Positions 31,957 to 39,140 of a DNA stretch of 39,140 bases are shown here, piece after piece; the stretch's first letter is position 1; each line of letters starts with the position of its first letter. The stretch comes from Bacillota bacterium (GTDB lineage: Bacteria; Bacillota; Clostridia; Clostridiales; Clostridiaceae), in the NCBI GenBank assembly GCA_023445445.1, contig JAEXLD010000097.1:1-39140 (forward strand), in the 5' to 3' direction. The notes under the pieces are model-generated. The model saw nothing but the letters and a program-made list of their open reading frames with translations, did not search any database and had not been told where the DNA came from. The translations under genes and the position numbers were made by a program.

Positions 31957-33129
31957 TTAAAGTTTAGATACTCCTGTCTTTATTGCAGCTTCTTTTACTG
32001 CAGTAGCAACTGCCTTTTGAACACTTAAATCGAAAGCTTTTGGAAGTATATAATCATAGTTTAAATCATCTTCTCTAACTGAATTTGCAATTGCATGTGC
32101 TGCTGCTATTTTCATTTCTTCATTTATATCTCTAGCTCGAATATCTAAAGCACCTCTAAATATTCCAGGAAAGGCTAATACATTATTAACTTGATTTGGA
32201 AAATCTGATCTTCCAGTTCCTATAACCTTGACACCTGCTTCTTTTGCTATATATGGAAAAATTTCAGGAGTTGGATTAGCCATAGCAAATATAATTGCAT
32301 CTTTATTCATAGTCATAGCCATTTCTTTTGTTACTAAGTTAGGAGCAGATACACCTATAAATACATCTGAATTCTCTAATGCATCCTTTAAGCTACCTTT
32401 AATATTTTCTTTATTAGTTATTAAGGCCAATTCTCTCATTGAATCATTTAGATTATCCATGTCATTATTTATTATTCCAGTTTTATCACAAATAAGAATG
32501 TTTTTAGCTCCAAAGGAAATTAGTAATTTACAAATTGCAGTACCAGCAGATCCAGCGCCATTTATAACAATTTTTATATTCTCAATTTCTTTTTTTATAA
32601 GCTTTAAGGCATTAATTAATCCAGCTAAAACTACTATAGCAGTTCCATGTTGATCATCATGAAATACTGGTATATCTAACTTTTCTTTAAGCCTTTTTTC
32701 TATTTCAAAGCATCTAGGAGCAGAAATATCTTCAAGGTTTATTCCTCCTAAAGATGGAGATATTCTAATGATAGTTTCAACTATTTCATCTACATTTTTA
32801 GTATCTAATACTAATGGAAAAGCATCCACATCTGCAAATTCCTTAAATAATATTGATTTACCCTCCATAACTGGCAATGCAGCTAATGGGCCAATATCCC
32901 CTAAACCTAAAACAGCAGTTCCATCAGAGATAACAGCTACAGTATTCCATTTTCTTGTATATATATAAGCAGAATCTGGATTCTTATGTATTTCTCTGCA
33001 GGGTTCAGCAACCCCAGGGGTATATGCTAAGCTTAAGTCTTTTTCATCAGTAATGGTACAATTAGATTTTATTTGGAATTTACCCTTTAATTCTTCATGA
33101 TATTTTAGAGATTCTTCATAGATATTCAT
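31957..33129 (-). CDS. NAD(P)-dependent malic enzyme
   Basis: Decarboxylates malate to pyruvate and CO2 with reduction of NAD(P). 390 residues, the short bacterial form. SLAYTPGVAEPCREI (Tyr active-site block), GDIGPLAALPVMEGKSILFK (catalytic Lys), and the metal-binding INLEDISAPRCFEIE with FHDDQHGTAIVVLAGL are all visible. The second Rossmann motif is NGAGSAGTAI (about 190), and its C-terminal VIGTGRSDFPNQVNNVLAFPGIFRGALD (in parts GTGRSDFPNQVNN, FPGIFRG) fits the family. The cofactor cannot be decided here. GGAG precedes the ATG. Confidence 0.94.
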   Translation of the reverse strand: MNIYEESLKYHEELKGKFQIKSNCTITDEKDLSLAYTPGVAEPCREIHKNPDSAYIYTRKWNTVAVISDGTAVLGLGDIGPLAALPVMEGKSILFKEFADVDAFPLVLDTKNVDEIVETIIRISPSLGGINLEDISAPRCFEIEKRLKEKLDIPVFHDDQHGTAIVVLAGLINALKLIKKEIENIKIVINGAGSAGTAICKLLISFGAKNILICDKTGIINNDMDNLNDSMRELALITNKENIKGSLKDALENSDVFIGVSAPNLVTKEMAMTMNKDAIIFAMANPTPEIFPYIAKEAGVKVIGTGRSDFPNQVNNVLAFPGIFRGALDIRARDINEEMKIAAAHAIANSVREDDLNYDYILPKAFDLSVQKAVATAVKEAAIKTGVSKL

Positions 33130-33211
33130 AAAAATACTCCTTTAATTATATATTCATATTATAATTATACGAATTATATATATACAATGCAAAAAAATAT
33201 TCGCAAACACA

Positions 33212-33240
33212 TTGAAAGTTTATTTTTAGTTTGTTAATAT
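33212..33240 (+). promoter_or_regulatory. purA promoter
   Basis: TTGAAA (33212-33217), a 17-base spacer, then TAATAT (33235-33240) with TGT before it. The leader downstream has a small stem GGGCTT-TC-AAGTCC (about 33279-33292) but no recognised purine riboswitch. Confidence 0.65.
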
Positions 33241-33312
33241 TGTATTTGGAGATTAATTTCAATTAATTTTATTAATGAGGGCTTTCAAGTCCTTAGGCAG
33301 GGAGGCAAATTA

Positions 33313-34602
33313 ATGTCAGCATTTGTTGTTTTAGGAGCCCAATGGGGCGATGAAGGAAAGGGAAAAATGACTGATTACTTAGCTGAAGAAGCAGAAGTAA
33401 TAGTTAGATTCCAAGGAGGAAATAATGCGGGTCATACAGTTGAAGTAGGCGACAAGCAATATAAACTTCACCTAATACCATCAGGAATACTATATGATAA
33501 TAAATTAAATATTATTGGTAATGGAGTAGTTGTTGATCCAAAAGCTTTATTTACAGAAATAGATTATCTTGAAGGAGAAGGTGTTAGCGTTACACCAAAG
33601 AAACTTATTATAAGTGATAGAGCTCATGTTATAATGCCTTATCATAAGGTTCTAGATAAGCTAAAGGAAAAAGCAAGAGGAAAAAATGATATAGGAACTA
33701 CAGGAAAAGGGATAGGACCTTGTTATACTGATAAATTTGAAAGAGCTGGAATTAGAATTTGTGATCTTATAGATGAAGAAGTTTTCAAAGAAAAATTAAA
33801 AGAAAATATTGAGTTTAAGAATAAATACATAGTTAATGTTCTTGATGGAGAAGCATTAAACTATGATGAAATATTAAAAGAATACTTAGAACTTGCAGAA
33901 AGATTAAGACCATATGTTCAAGATACTTCTGTAAGATTATATAATGAAATTAAAGAGGATAAAACTGTATTATTTGAAGGGGCGCAAGGAATGCTTCTAG
34001 ATATAGATTATGGAACTTATCCATATGTAACATCTTCAAATACAACTGCTTGTGGTGTAGCTAGTGGATCAGGAATAGGACCAACTATGGTTACCAATGC
34101 AGTAGGTATAGCAAAAGCTTATACTACAAGAGTTGGTAAAGGACCATTCCCTACTGAATTAGATAATGAAATAGGAGAATGGATTAGAGAAAAAGGACAT
34201 GAGTATGGAGTAACCACAGGAAGATCAAGAAGATGTGGATGGCTAGATGCAGTTATATTAAAAACAACAGTAAGGGTATCAGGATTAACATCATTATGTG
34301 TCACTAAGATAGATACTTTAGCTGGACTTGAAAAATTGAAAATTTGTGTAGGATATAAGTTTGATGGTAAGGTTATAGATTATTTCCCAGCAAGTTTAAG
34401 TGATTTAGCTAAGTGTGAGCCAATATATGAAGAATTTGATGGATGGGGTGAAGAAGTAGCTGAAGCGAGAAGCTATAAAGAATTACCAGAAAATGCAAAG
34501 AAATATTTATCTAGAATAGAAGAACTTACTGGCACAAAGATTTCAATTATTGGAGTTGGCCCTAGAAGAGATCAAACAATAAGAGTTACAAAAGAACTAT
34601 AG
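33313..34602 (+). CDS. purA: Adenylosuccinate synthetase
   Basis: GTP-dependent first step from IMP to AMP. 429 residues, full length. GAQWGDEGKGKMTD (about 8-21) is the P-loop with the catalytic Asp, and GGNNAGHTV (about 35-43) has the catalytic His. IGTTGKGIGPCYTDK, LFEGAQGMLLDIDYGTYPYVTSS (in parts EGAQGMLLDIDYGTYP) and RRCGWLD follow. GGGAGG precedes the ATG. No PurR-type PurBox was recognised upstream. It is monocistronic with a strong terminator. Confidence 0.97.
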   Translation: MSAFVVLGAQWGDEGKGKMTDYLAEEAEVIVRFQGGNNAGHTVEVGDKQYKLHLIPSGILYDNKLNIIGNGVVVDPKALFTEIDYLEGEGVSVTPKKLIISDRAHVIMPYHKVLDKLKEKARGKNDIGTTGKGIGPCYTDKFERAGIRICDLIDEEVFKEKLKENIEFKNKYIVNVLDGEALNYDEILKEYLELAERLRPYVQDTSVRLYNEIKEDKTVLFEGAQGMLLDIDYGTYPYVTSSNTTACGVASGSGIGPTMVTNAVGIAKAYTTRVGKGPFPTELDNEIGEWIREKGHEYGVTTGRSRRCGWLDAVILKTTVRVSGLTSLCVTKIDTLAGLEKLKICVGYKFDGKVIDYFPASLSDLAKCEPIYEEFDGWGEEVAEARSYKELPENAKKYLSRIEELTGTKISIIGVGPRRDQTIRVTKEL

Positions 34603-34610
34603 TAATAATA

Positions 34611-34663
34611 AAAAAGAGTAGTAAAGAAGTAGATTTTATCTACAGAATACTTCTCTTTTTTTT
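34611..34663 (+). terminator. terminator after purA
   Basis: AAAAAGAGTAGTA (34611-34623) pairs with TACTTCTCTTTTT (34648-34660) with one mismatch. Inside, GTAGA pairs with TCTAC. Ts continue to 34663. The A-run on the other side makes it able to act in both directions. Confidence 0.85.
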
Positions 34664-34733
34664 ATGGGGTATATAAATTTTAATAAAATATAGGTTGAAA
34701 TGAATGATAAACATAATCAAATGATAGCAATTA

Positions 34734-34762
34734 TTGACTAATAAAATATTTTATGGTAACAT
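34734..34762 (+). promoter_or_regulatory. promoter for YtxH-like/lmo0937 genes
   Basis: TTGACT (34734-34739), a 17-base spacer, then TAACAT (34757-34762) preceded by TGG, an extended -10. The following 112-base untranslated region is AT-rich and carries no other clear motif. Confidence 0.6.
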
Positions 34763-34874
34763 ATAGAAAATAGTTACTATATTTAAATTAATTTTTAGTT
34801 GAAAATGAGTATCTAATATGAATATATTTGTGTGTAAAATATGCAAAAATAATAAAGAATGAGGGGTGGCAGTT

Positions 34875-35282
34875 ATGTCTATGTTAAGAAACTTTATAAG
34901 AGATAACAGGTTACAAACTAAAAAGTGTAGAAGAAAAGAGTTAACTTTAGCAGTTACTTTAGGTGCTACTGTTGGTGTGTTGACTGGAATTGCTATAAAC
35001 TCAAAATCAGACAAGATAAGTAAAATATTTAACAAGATAAAAGATAAAAATATTAAATATATAAACGATGGAAAAGAAAAGCTAGAAGATTTAATTAATG
35101 AAAAGAAAGAAGATATAGAGGACATTAAATCTGGAATAAAAGAAGGCTTTGAAAATGTTAAGAATAAAGAAGAAAATGTAAGAGAGATTTTAGATAGAAA
35201 AGTAAACAAAGGCAAGGATGAATTTGCTGATATAACTAAAGAGACTACTAAAGAAATAAAGAAGGAAATTAATAAGAACTAG
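34875..35282 (+). CDS. YtxH-like small membrane-anchored protein
   Basis: Function unknown. 135 residues from ATG 34875, which has GAGGGGTG six bases upstream; a GTG at 34866 lies in that site. A single hydrophobic segment (about 25-42, LTLAVTLGATVGVLTGIAI) follows a basic N-terminus, and the rest is a Lys/Glu-rich coiled coil with repeated KxxxEDI/KEEN patterns. This layout is that of YtxH-domain proteins, often stress-induced in Firmicutes; residue-level homology is weak. A membrane protein of the lmo0937 family follows 12 bases later in the same transcript. Confidence 0.6.
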   Translation: MSMLRNFIRDNRLQTKKCRRKELTLAVTLGATVGVLTGIAINSKSDKISKIFNKIKDKNIKYINDGKEKLEDLINEKKEDIEDIKSGIKEGFENVKNKEENVREILDRKVNKGKDEFADITKETTKEIKKEINKN

Positions 35283-35294
35283 GAGGCGATTGTA

Positions 35295-35444
35295 ATGGGA
35301 TTTTTAAGATGGTTAGGTGGAATCGTAGTTGCAGTTTGGTTAATAGGTCTATTATTTAGAATAGGTGGAGGCCTAATACATATACTACTAGTTGTAGCTG
35401 CAATAGTGTTTATCGCAGATTTAATAACAAGTAGAGCAAGATAA
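35295..35444 (+). CDS. lmo0937 family small membrane protein
   Basis: The 49-residue product reads MGFLRWLGGIVVAVWLIGLL, then FRIGGGLIHILLVVAAIVFIADLITSRAR (in parts FRIGGGLIHILLVVAAIV, ADLITSRAR). It has two membrane helices split by FRIGGGLIH, the hallmark of the lmo0937/DUF5670 family. Function unknown; relatives often sit with general-stress or envelope genes. Starts after AGGAGG that overlaps the stop of the YtxH-like gene, so the two are co-translated. Confidence 0.85.
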   Translation: MGFLRWLGGIVVAVWLIGLLFRIGGGLIHILLVVAAIVFIADLITSRAR

Positions 35445-35499
35445 TGGTAACTATGTATTTAATAAAATCAAAAGCAAAATAATAGTAACTATATATATT

Positions 35500-35529
35500 A
35501 GAGGTTGTTTATACAGCCTCTTTTTTTTA
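35500..35529 (+). terminator. terminator after lmo0937-family gene
   Basis: AGAGGTTG (35500-35507) pairs with CAGCCTCT (35514-35521), one G-U pair, loop TTTATA, followed by Ts to 35528. The stem resembles the one at 36535-36554. Confidence 0.85.
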
Positions 35530-35577
35530 TAAATTCAATAAATATTTATCCAAATAAGTTAAATTGTTGTAAATTAA

Positions 35578-35606
35578 TTATAAATAGTAAAATGTTGTGT
35601 TAAAAT
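35578..35606 (+). promoter_or_regulatory. promoter for polytopic membrane protein gene
   Basis: TTATAA (35578-35583), a 17-base spacer, TAAAAT (35601-35606) preceded by TGT, an extended -10. It lies just upstream of the GGGGTG site of the gene, which is why the start at 35642 is preferred to an upstream one at 35597. Confidence 0.5.
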
Positions 35607-35641
35607 ATAAATATAAAAGTATAATAAAAAGGGGTGATTTT

Positions 35642-36523
35642 ATGGAAGAAAGAAAAAAGAATTTATTTGTGTCGGAACTTTTATCTAGGGCATTTAACAT
35701 ATGCATAGATAATTTTTTAGAAATTCTTAAGGCTGTAGGAATTTTTATGGCACCAGCAATTATACTACCATTAATATTACTTTATACTGTAGTTGCTACT
35801 GCTCTTATTGGATCATCATTTATGTATTCTTATCCATATGCAGTTTTAGAAGAAAGAGCTACAGGCATAGGGGTAGGAATAGTATTATTAATCATTTTAA
35901 TAGCATTAATTTTAGGATTATTATCTTTATTTGGTAGTTTAGTAATAATTAAAATTATAGATGACGCAAATAGGGGATATGAAGTTAGTTGGAGATCAGC
36001 AGCAAGATATGTATGGGAGAAAAAGTGGGAAGCATTAGGATTAAATATATTAGTTTGGCTTATGATGATAGTATCAATTATTGTATTTATGATTTTATTT
36101 ATGATACTAGCTATCTTAACATTAGGAATAGGACTTATTATCTTGATTCCTTTATATATTGCAGTAATATTGCTTTTAACACCAGCATTGTTATTATTTA
36201 ATTCAACATTATTAGTTAATAATATAGGTATTACTGATTCAATAAGAGAAACGTTCCTTTTATTTAGGAAGGGCTATTTTTGGGCAACTATTGGAAGGAT
36301 AGCTGCAATTTCTGGTATTTTTATAGGTATAATGATACTATTAGGAATATTTGATTTCATTCCTTTTATAGGACCTATACTAATGGTAGTTGGATCATGC
36401 ATATTATCAGTATATATGTCTGCTTATATTAGTATATTTGTTTATGATAGAAATAAACCTAATATGGATGACTTTGGGGGAAATAACAATTCAGAGAATG
36501 GCTTTATAGATCCAATTATTTAA
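35642..36523 (+). CDS. Polytopic membrane protein of unknown function
   Basis: The 293-residue product has about six hydrophobic segments: about 28-55, 75-110, 130-170 (two helices), 175-205 and 225-270. It shows ARYVWEKKWEALG between helices and a hydrophilic tail with NNNSENGFIDPII. The layout resembles GPDP-type or YciC-like integral membrane proteins, but I cannot assign a family with confidence. AAGGGGTG precedes the ATG by six bases. It has its own promoter and terminator. Confidence 0.75.
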   Translation: MEERKKNLFVSELLSRAFNICIDNFLEILKAVGIFMAPAIILPLILLYTVVATALIGSSFMYSYPYAVLEERATGIGVGIVLLIILIALILGLLSLFGSLVIIKIIDDANRGYEVSWRSAARYVWEKKWEALGLNILVWLMMIVSIIVFMILFMILAILTLGIGLIILIPLYIAVILLLTPALLLFNSTLLVNNIGITDSIRETFLLFRKGYFWATIGRIAAISGIFIGIMILLGIFDFIPFIGPILMVVGSCILSVYMSAYISIFVYDRNKPNMDDFGGNNNSENGFIDPII

Positions 36524-36534
36524 ATTATATTAAG

Positions 36535-36558
36535 GAGGCTGATTTAACAGCCTCTTTA
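36535..36558 (+). terminator. terminator before thioesterase gene
   Basis: GAGGCTG (36535-36541) pairs with CAGCCTC (36548-36554) around ATTTAA, followed by TTTATT. The next gene starts 19 bases later with its own GGAGG, so some read-through is likely. Confidence 0.75.
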
Positions 36559-36576
36559 TTAACAGGAGGTATTTTT

Positions 36577-37335
36577 ATGGGGAAATCTTATGAAAAAGAA
36601 TATGAATTACATTATTATGATGTAGATAGAAATCTAAAGGGGAGTATGTCAACTATAATAAACATATTATCTGATATAGGAACAAAGCAATCTGAGAGTT
36701 TAGGATCTGGAATGAAGGAATTAATGGAAGAGAATATGACATGGGTATTTTATAACTATCATGTAAAGATATTCAGAGATCCTATGTATGGAGAAAAGTT
36801 AAAAGTAAAAACTGAACCAGTAGGATTTAAAAAGTACTATGCACTTAGAAATTATGAAATTAAAGATAGTCATGGGAATGTTATAGTAACTGCTAATGCT
36901 TTATTCTTGATGATTAATTTAGAGAAGAGAAGAATGATGAGAATTCCAGAATCACAATATGAATTATATGGTGTAGAAAGTGATATGAAGGGAGACTTCA
37001 AGTTACCTAGAATTCAAGGTATTGAAGAATATAAGTATAAGGATAGTTTCAAGGTTAGGTATAGTGATATAGATTCAAATCAACATGTTAATAATACTAA
37101 GTATGTTGATTGGGCTATTGAAACTTTACCAGAAGATATAGTAAATAATTATTCCTTAGATGAAATAAAGGTTACATTTGAAAAAGAATGTAAATATGGT
37201 GAAACTGTAAATGTATATACTGATATAAAAGAGCAGGAAGATGGCTCAATAATAAGTATACATAAGATAGAAACCTTAGAAAATAAGGAATTAACTAGGT
37301 TAATAGGTTGTTGGAAGAGGGAAGAACATAAATAA
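36577..37335 (+). CDS. Acyl-ACP thioesterase
   Basis: The 252-residue protein is formed by two hotdog domains in tandem, as in bacterial and plant acyl-ACP thioesterases (Acyl-ACP_TE family). It hydrolyses fatty acyl-ACP to free fatty acid and ACP. Domain 1 begins SYEKEYELHYYDVDRNLKG and shows MTWVFYNYHVKIFRDPMYGE. Domain 2 has RYSDIDSNQHVNNTKYVDW (about 160-178), whose Asp, Asn and His form the catalytic set. ACAGGAGG is seven bases before the ATG. Chain-length preference cannot be read from sequence. Confidence 0.88.
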   Translation: MGKSYEKEYELHYYDVDRNLKGSMSTIINILSDIGTKQSESLGSGMKELMEENMTWVFYNYHVKIFRDPMYGEKLKVKTEPVGFKKYYALRNYEIKDSHGNVIVTANALFLMINLEKRRMMRIPESQYELYGVESDMKGDFKLPRIQGIEEYKYKDSFKVRYSDIDSNQHVNNTKYVDWAIETLPEDIVNNYSLDEIKVTFEKECKYGETVNVYTDIKEQEDGSIISIHKIETLENKELTRLIGCWKREEHK

Positions 37336-37405
37336 TTTAAAATTTATAATGTAAAATAAAGAATTATTGAAGTGATTTTTTCCAAATTACTAAAAATATA
37401 TATTT

Positions 37406-37440
37406 AATGATAAACTCCCAAAGGAGTTTATCATTTTATT
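37406..37440 (+). terminator. terminator after thioesterase gene
   Basis: A perfect 13-bp stem (37406-37418 with 37423-37435) around CAAA, followed by TTATTTTT. Clear Rho-independent terminator on the plus strand, between two convergent genes. Confidence 0.88.
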
Positions 37441-37482
37441 TTTCATTGAGAAACAGCTGGTTACTTATTAATAATTAAGAGT

Positions 37483-38733
37483 TTATTTATTTTTATATGC
37501 AATACTTTTAGCTACTGTATAACCAGAGCTCCAAGCCCACTGAAGATTAAAGCCACCACAATCTCCATCAACATCTAGAATTTCTCCACAGAAATATAAA
37601 TCTTCAACCAATTTAGATTCAAGTGTAGAAGGTTCTACTTCTTTTGTGTTTATTCCGCCTATGGTAACTTGAGCTTGATTAAAGCCATTAGTATCTATAC
37701 ATTTAAATTTCCAAGATTTTAATATATTAATTATGTTTCTTTTATCATTCCAATCTAATTCATAACAAGGCATATGAAGATTAGATATATCAGCAGACTT
37801 CAATACTGTAGGTATTAATTTTTTGTTTATTATACCTATAAGAGAATCTATAACAGGTCTGTGTGAAAACATAGCAAAGTGCCCTTCAAGAAAATTTTCT
37901 ACATCTTCAACATTTTCATTAGGAATCATATCTATTAAAATTTCAACATTTTTATTATTAAGTAAAGCCTTTGATGCATGACCAGATAGTTGAAGTATTG
38001 GTGGACCAGAAATGCCGTAGTCTGTAAACAGAATTTCACCAAATTCTTTTCGTATAATTTCTCCATTAATTAATAAGGTAGCATATCCATCAAATTTTAC
38101 ACCTGATATTGATTTTAAATAAGGATTATCTAATTTTAATTGAACTATTCCTGGAATAGTTCTTATAATAGTATGTCCTAGGGATTTAGCTAAATTATAT
38201 CCTGAACCATCAGATCCAGTTTTAACTGCAGATTTTCCTCCACATGCTAAAATTAATTTATTGCATGTGAATAACTTTTTATCTTCATTACTTGTGGATA
38301 ACTTAAAAACTTTTCCCTTGTGGATATCTTTTACTTTACAATCTGTGTATAAAGGTATTGCTCTATCTTCAATTGCAAATCTTAATATATCTACCACTGA
38401 AGAAGCCTGAAGAGACTTAGGATACATTTTTCCATTCTTTAGTTCTACAATAGGAAGACCAAGAGATAAAAAAAAGTTTTCTGTATCATTAACTCCGAAA
38501 CTAGATAAAGTTTTAGAGAAAAATCCTGAATTTTCACTGTGATATGAAAGGAAGGGAAAAGAAATAGTTGTATTAGAAATATTACAACGGCCATTTCCTG
38601 TAGTTAATATTTTTTTCCCAATCCTATCAGTTCCTTCTATTATAGCTACATCTAAACCAAAATCCTTAGCAGTAATGGCAGCCATTAAACCTGATGCACC
38701 GCCACCTATTATAATTAAATCATGATGAATCAT
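37483..38733 (-). CDS. FAD-dependent oxidoreductase (HI0933/YhiN family)
   Basis: Flavoprotein of 416 residues. The FAD-binding N-terminus is LIIIGGGASGLMAAITAKD (about 6-24) and GNGRCNISN (about 47-55), a block typical of HI0933-like or BaiN-like proteins. LACGGKSAVKTGSDGSGYNLA and FTDYGISGPPILQLSG follow, and the C-terminal FCGEILDVDGDCGGFNLQWAWSSG (in parts GEILDVDGDCGGFNLQ, WAWSSGYTVA) completes the flavin pocket. The substrate is unknown; some relatives reduce bile acids or oxidise aminoacetone. AAGGAG precedes the ATG. It is leftward and convergent with the thioesterase gene. Confidence 0.85.
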   Translation of the reverse strand: MIHHDLIIIGGGASGLMAAITAKDFGLDVAIIEGTDRIGKKILTTGNGRCNISNTTISFPFLSYHSENSGFFSKTLSSFGVNDTENFFLSLGLPIVELKNGKMYPKSLQASSVVDILRFAIEDRAIPLYTDCKVKDIHKGKVFKLSTSNEDKKLFTCNKLILACGGKSAVKTGSDGSGYNLAKSLGHTIIRTIPGIVQLKLDNPYLKSISGVKFDGYATLLINGEIIRKEFGEILFTDYGISGPPILQLSGHASKALLNNKNVEILIDMIPNENVEDVENFLEGHFAMFSHRPVIDSLIGIINKKLIPTVLKSADISNLHMPCYELDWNDKRNIINILKSWKFKCIDTNGFNQAQVTIGGINTKEVEPSTLESKLVEDLYFCGEILDVDGDCGGFNLQWAWSSGYTVAKSIAYKNK

Positions 38734-38906
38734 AATAAAACTCCTTAATATATTTTATTTTTATATAAATATCGTACTAATAGAATTATAATATATTTAT
38801 AAAGAATAATTAAGAAGTTTAATTTAGATAAACAACAATAAATTTCTAGGTTTTAAGTTGTTTTATTAGTATGAATTTAAAAAATAAAAAAAAGTTATGA
38901 AAAAGT

Positions 38907-38935
38907 GTTGACACTATATTAAAATTTATGTATTA
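38907..38935 (+). promoter_or_regulatory. tRNA operon promoter
   Basis: TTGACA (38907-38912), a 17-base spacer, then TATTAT (38930-38935). An A-rich stretch (38880-38905) directly upstream may act as an UP element. The 260-base gap from 38734 holds no gene; only this promoter and the leader are visible. Confidence 0.8.
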
Positions 38936-38945
38936 TAGTTAATGT

Positions 38946-38976
38946 GCTCGCCGGCAGAACGGCAAGTACGGGCGAC
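38946..38976 (+). ncRNA. structured leader of the tRNA operon
   Basis: TCGCC (38948-38952) pairs with GGCGA (38971-38975), and inside GCCG pairs with CGGC, giving a GC-rich fold in AT-rich surroundings before tRNA-Glu. Probably the leader of the primary transcript, as in stable RNA operons; no specific function is proven. Confidence 0.55.
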
Positions 38977-38993
38977 AAACAAAAAACTCACAT

Positions 38994-39068
38994 GGCTCCT
39001 TGGTCAAGCGGTCAAGACACCACCCTTTCACGGTGGTAACAGGGGTTCGATTCCCCTAGGAGTCACCA
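38994..39068 (+). tRNA. tRNA-Glu (anticodon TTC)
   Basis: Acceptor arms GGCTCCT and AGGAGTC, anticodon stem CCACC/GGTGG with loop CTTTCAC (TTC), T-arm with GGTTCGATTCC, and an encoded CCA end. It reads GAA/GAG. It is expressed from the promoter at 38907 together with tRNA-Val, five bases downstream. Confidence 0.97.
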
Positions 39069-39073
39069 TTTAT

Positions 39074-39140
39074 GGAAGCATAGCTCAGCTGGGAGAGCAT
39101 CTGCCTTACAAGCAGAGGGTCACAGGTTCGATCCCTGTTG
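39074..39140 (+). tRNA. tRNA-Val (anticodon TAC), 3' end cut off
   Basis: Acceptor start GGAAGCA, D-arm TAGCTCAGCTGGGAGAGC, anticodon stem TCTGC/GCAGA with loop CTTACAA (TAC), and T-arm beginning ACAGGTTCGATCCCTGT. The window ends before the acceptor 3' strand. The tRNA cluster evidently continues beyond. Confidence 0.95.

Noticed and set aside
33241..33312. Purine riboswitch or PurBox before purA
   Set aside because: Only a small stem is visible; neither the purine riboswitch junction sequences nor a PurBox was found.
1..39140. Mobile elements, prophage, CRISPR arrays, toxin-antitoxin or defence systems
   Set aside because: No transposase, integrase, direct repeat array, cas gene or toxin-antitoxin pair was recognised; all gene order is that of a conserved origin region.

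Overview
The window is the chromosomal replication origin region of a low-GC, spore-forming Firmicute, almost certainly a Clostridium sensu stricto (cluster I) species. The evidence is the very AT-rich DNA, the conserved order gyrA-gyrB-remB-recF-yaaA-dnaN-dnaA / rpmH-rnpA-yidD-yidC-jag-mnmE-mnmG-rsmG-noc-parA-parB, and the sporulation-associated genes yyaC and lonC. I would not name a species from this sequence alone. I see no mobile element, prophage, CRISPR array or defence cluster; nearly every gene belongs to a known housekeeping family.

Layout. Bases 1-480 hold the promoter and leader of a leftward rRNA operon, whose 16S gene begins at the window edge, and the gyrA terminator. Bases 485-9428 are a leftward block: dnaA, dnaN, yaaA, recF, remB, gyrB, gyrA. 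The origin is bipartite: a DnaA-box cluster upstream of dnaA (about 9480-9840), and a second part between dnaA and dnaN (7801-8072) with DnaA boxes, a GGGG element, DnaA-trio repeats and an AT-rich unwinding region. From 9961 most genes run rightward: rpmH, rnpA, yidD, yidC, jag; mnmE, mnmG, rsmG; noc; parA, parB with two parS sites; a DUF4446 gene. A leftward pair (class V aminotransferase and yyaC) lies at 19870-21658. It is followed by DUF3343, mscS, DUF951, rpsF-ssb-rpsR, a MazG-like gene, gdpP, rplI, lonC, dnaB, a leftward Hsp20-like small gene, proC, a leftward malic enzyme gene, purA, a run of small or polytopic membrane proteins, an acyl-ACP thioesterase, a leftward FAD oxidoreductase, and a tRNA operon (Glu, Val) running off the right edge.

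How it fits together. Replication initiation (DnaA, DnaN, DnaB, SSB), supercoiling (gyrase), recombination (RecF), origin segregation (ParA, ParB, parS), nucleoid occlusion (Noc), ribosome and tRNA maturation (RNase P protein, MnmE/MnmG, RsmG, S6, S18, L9, L34) and membrane protein insertion (YidC, YidD) are concentrated at the origin. Most heavily transcribed genes are co-directional with the fork leaving oriC.

The parts most worth a second look are mainly regulatory. They are parS built into the parAB terminator; a hairpin between the Shine-Dalgarno and start of parA; a hairpin that buries the yyaC Shine-Dalgarno; a 13-codon upstream ORF coupled to yaaA; four copies of TTATTAACA upstream of dnaA; a Noc with intact Noc-type specificity residues but no N-terminal membrane helix; and a minimal Hsp20-like protein.
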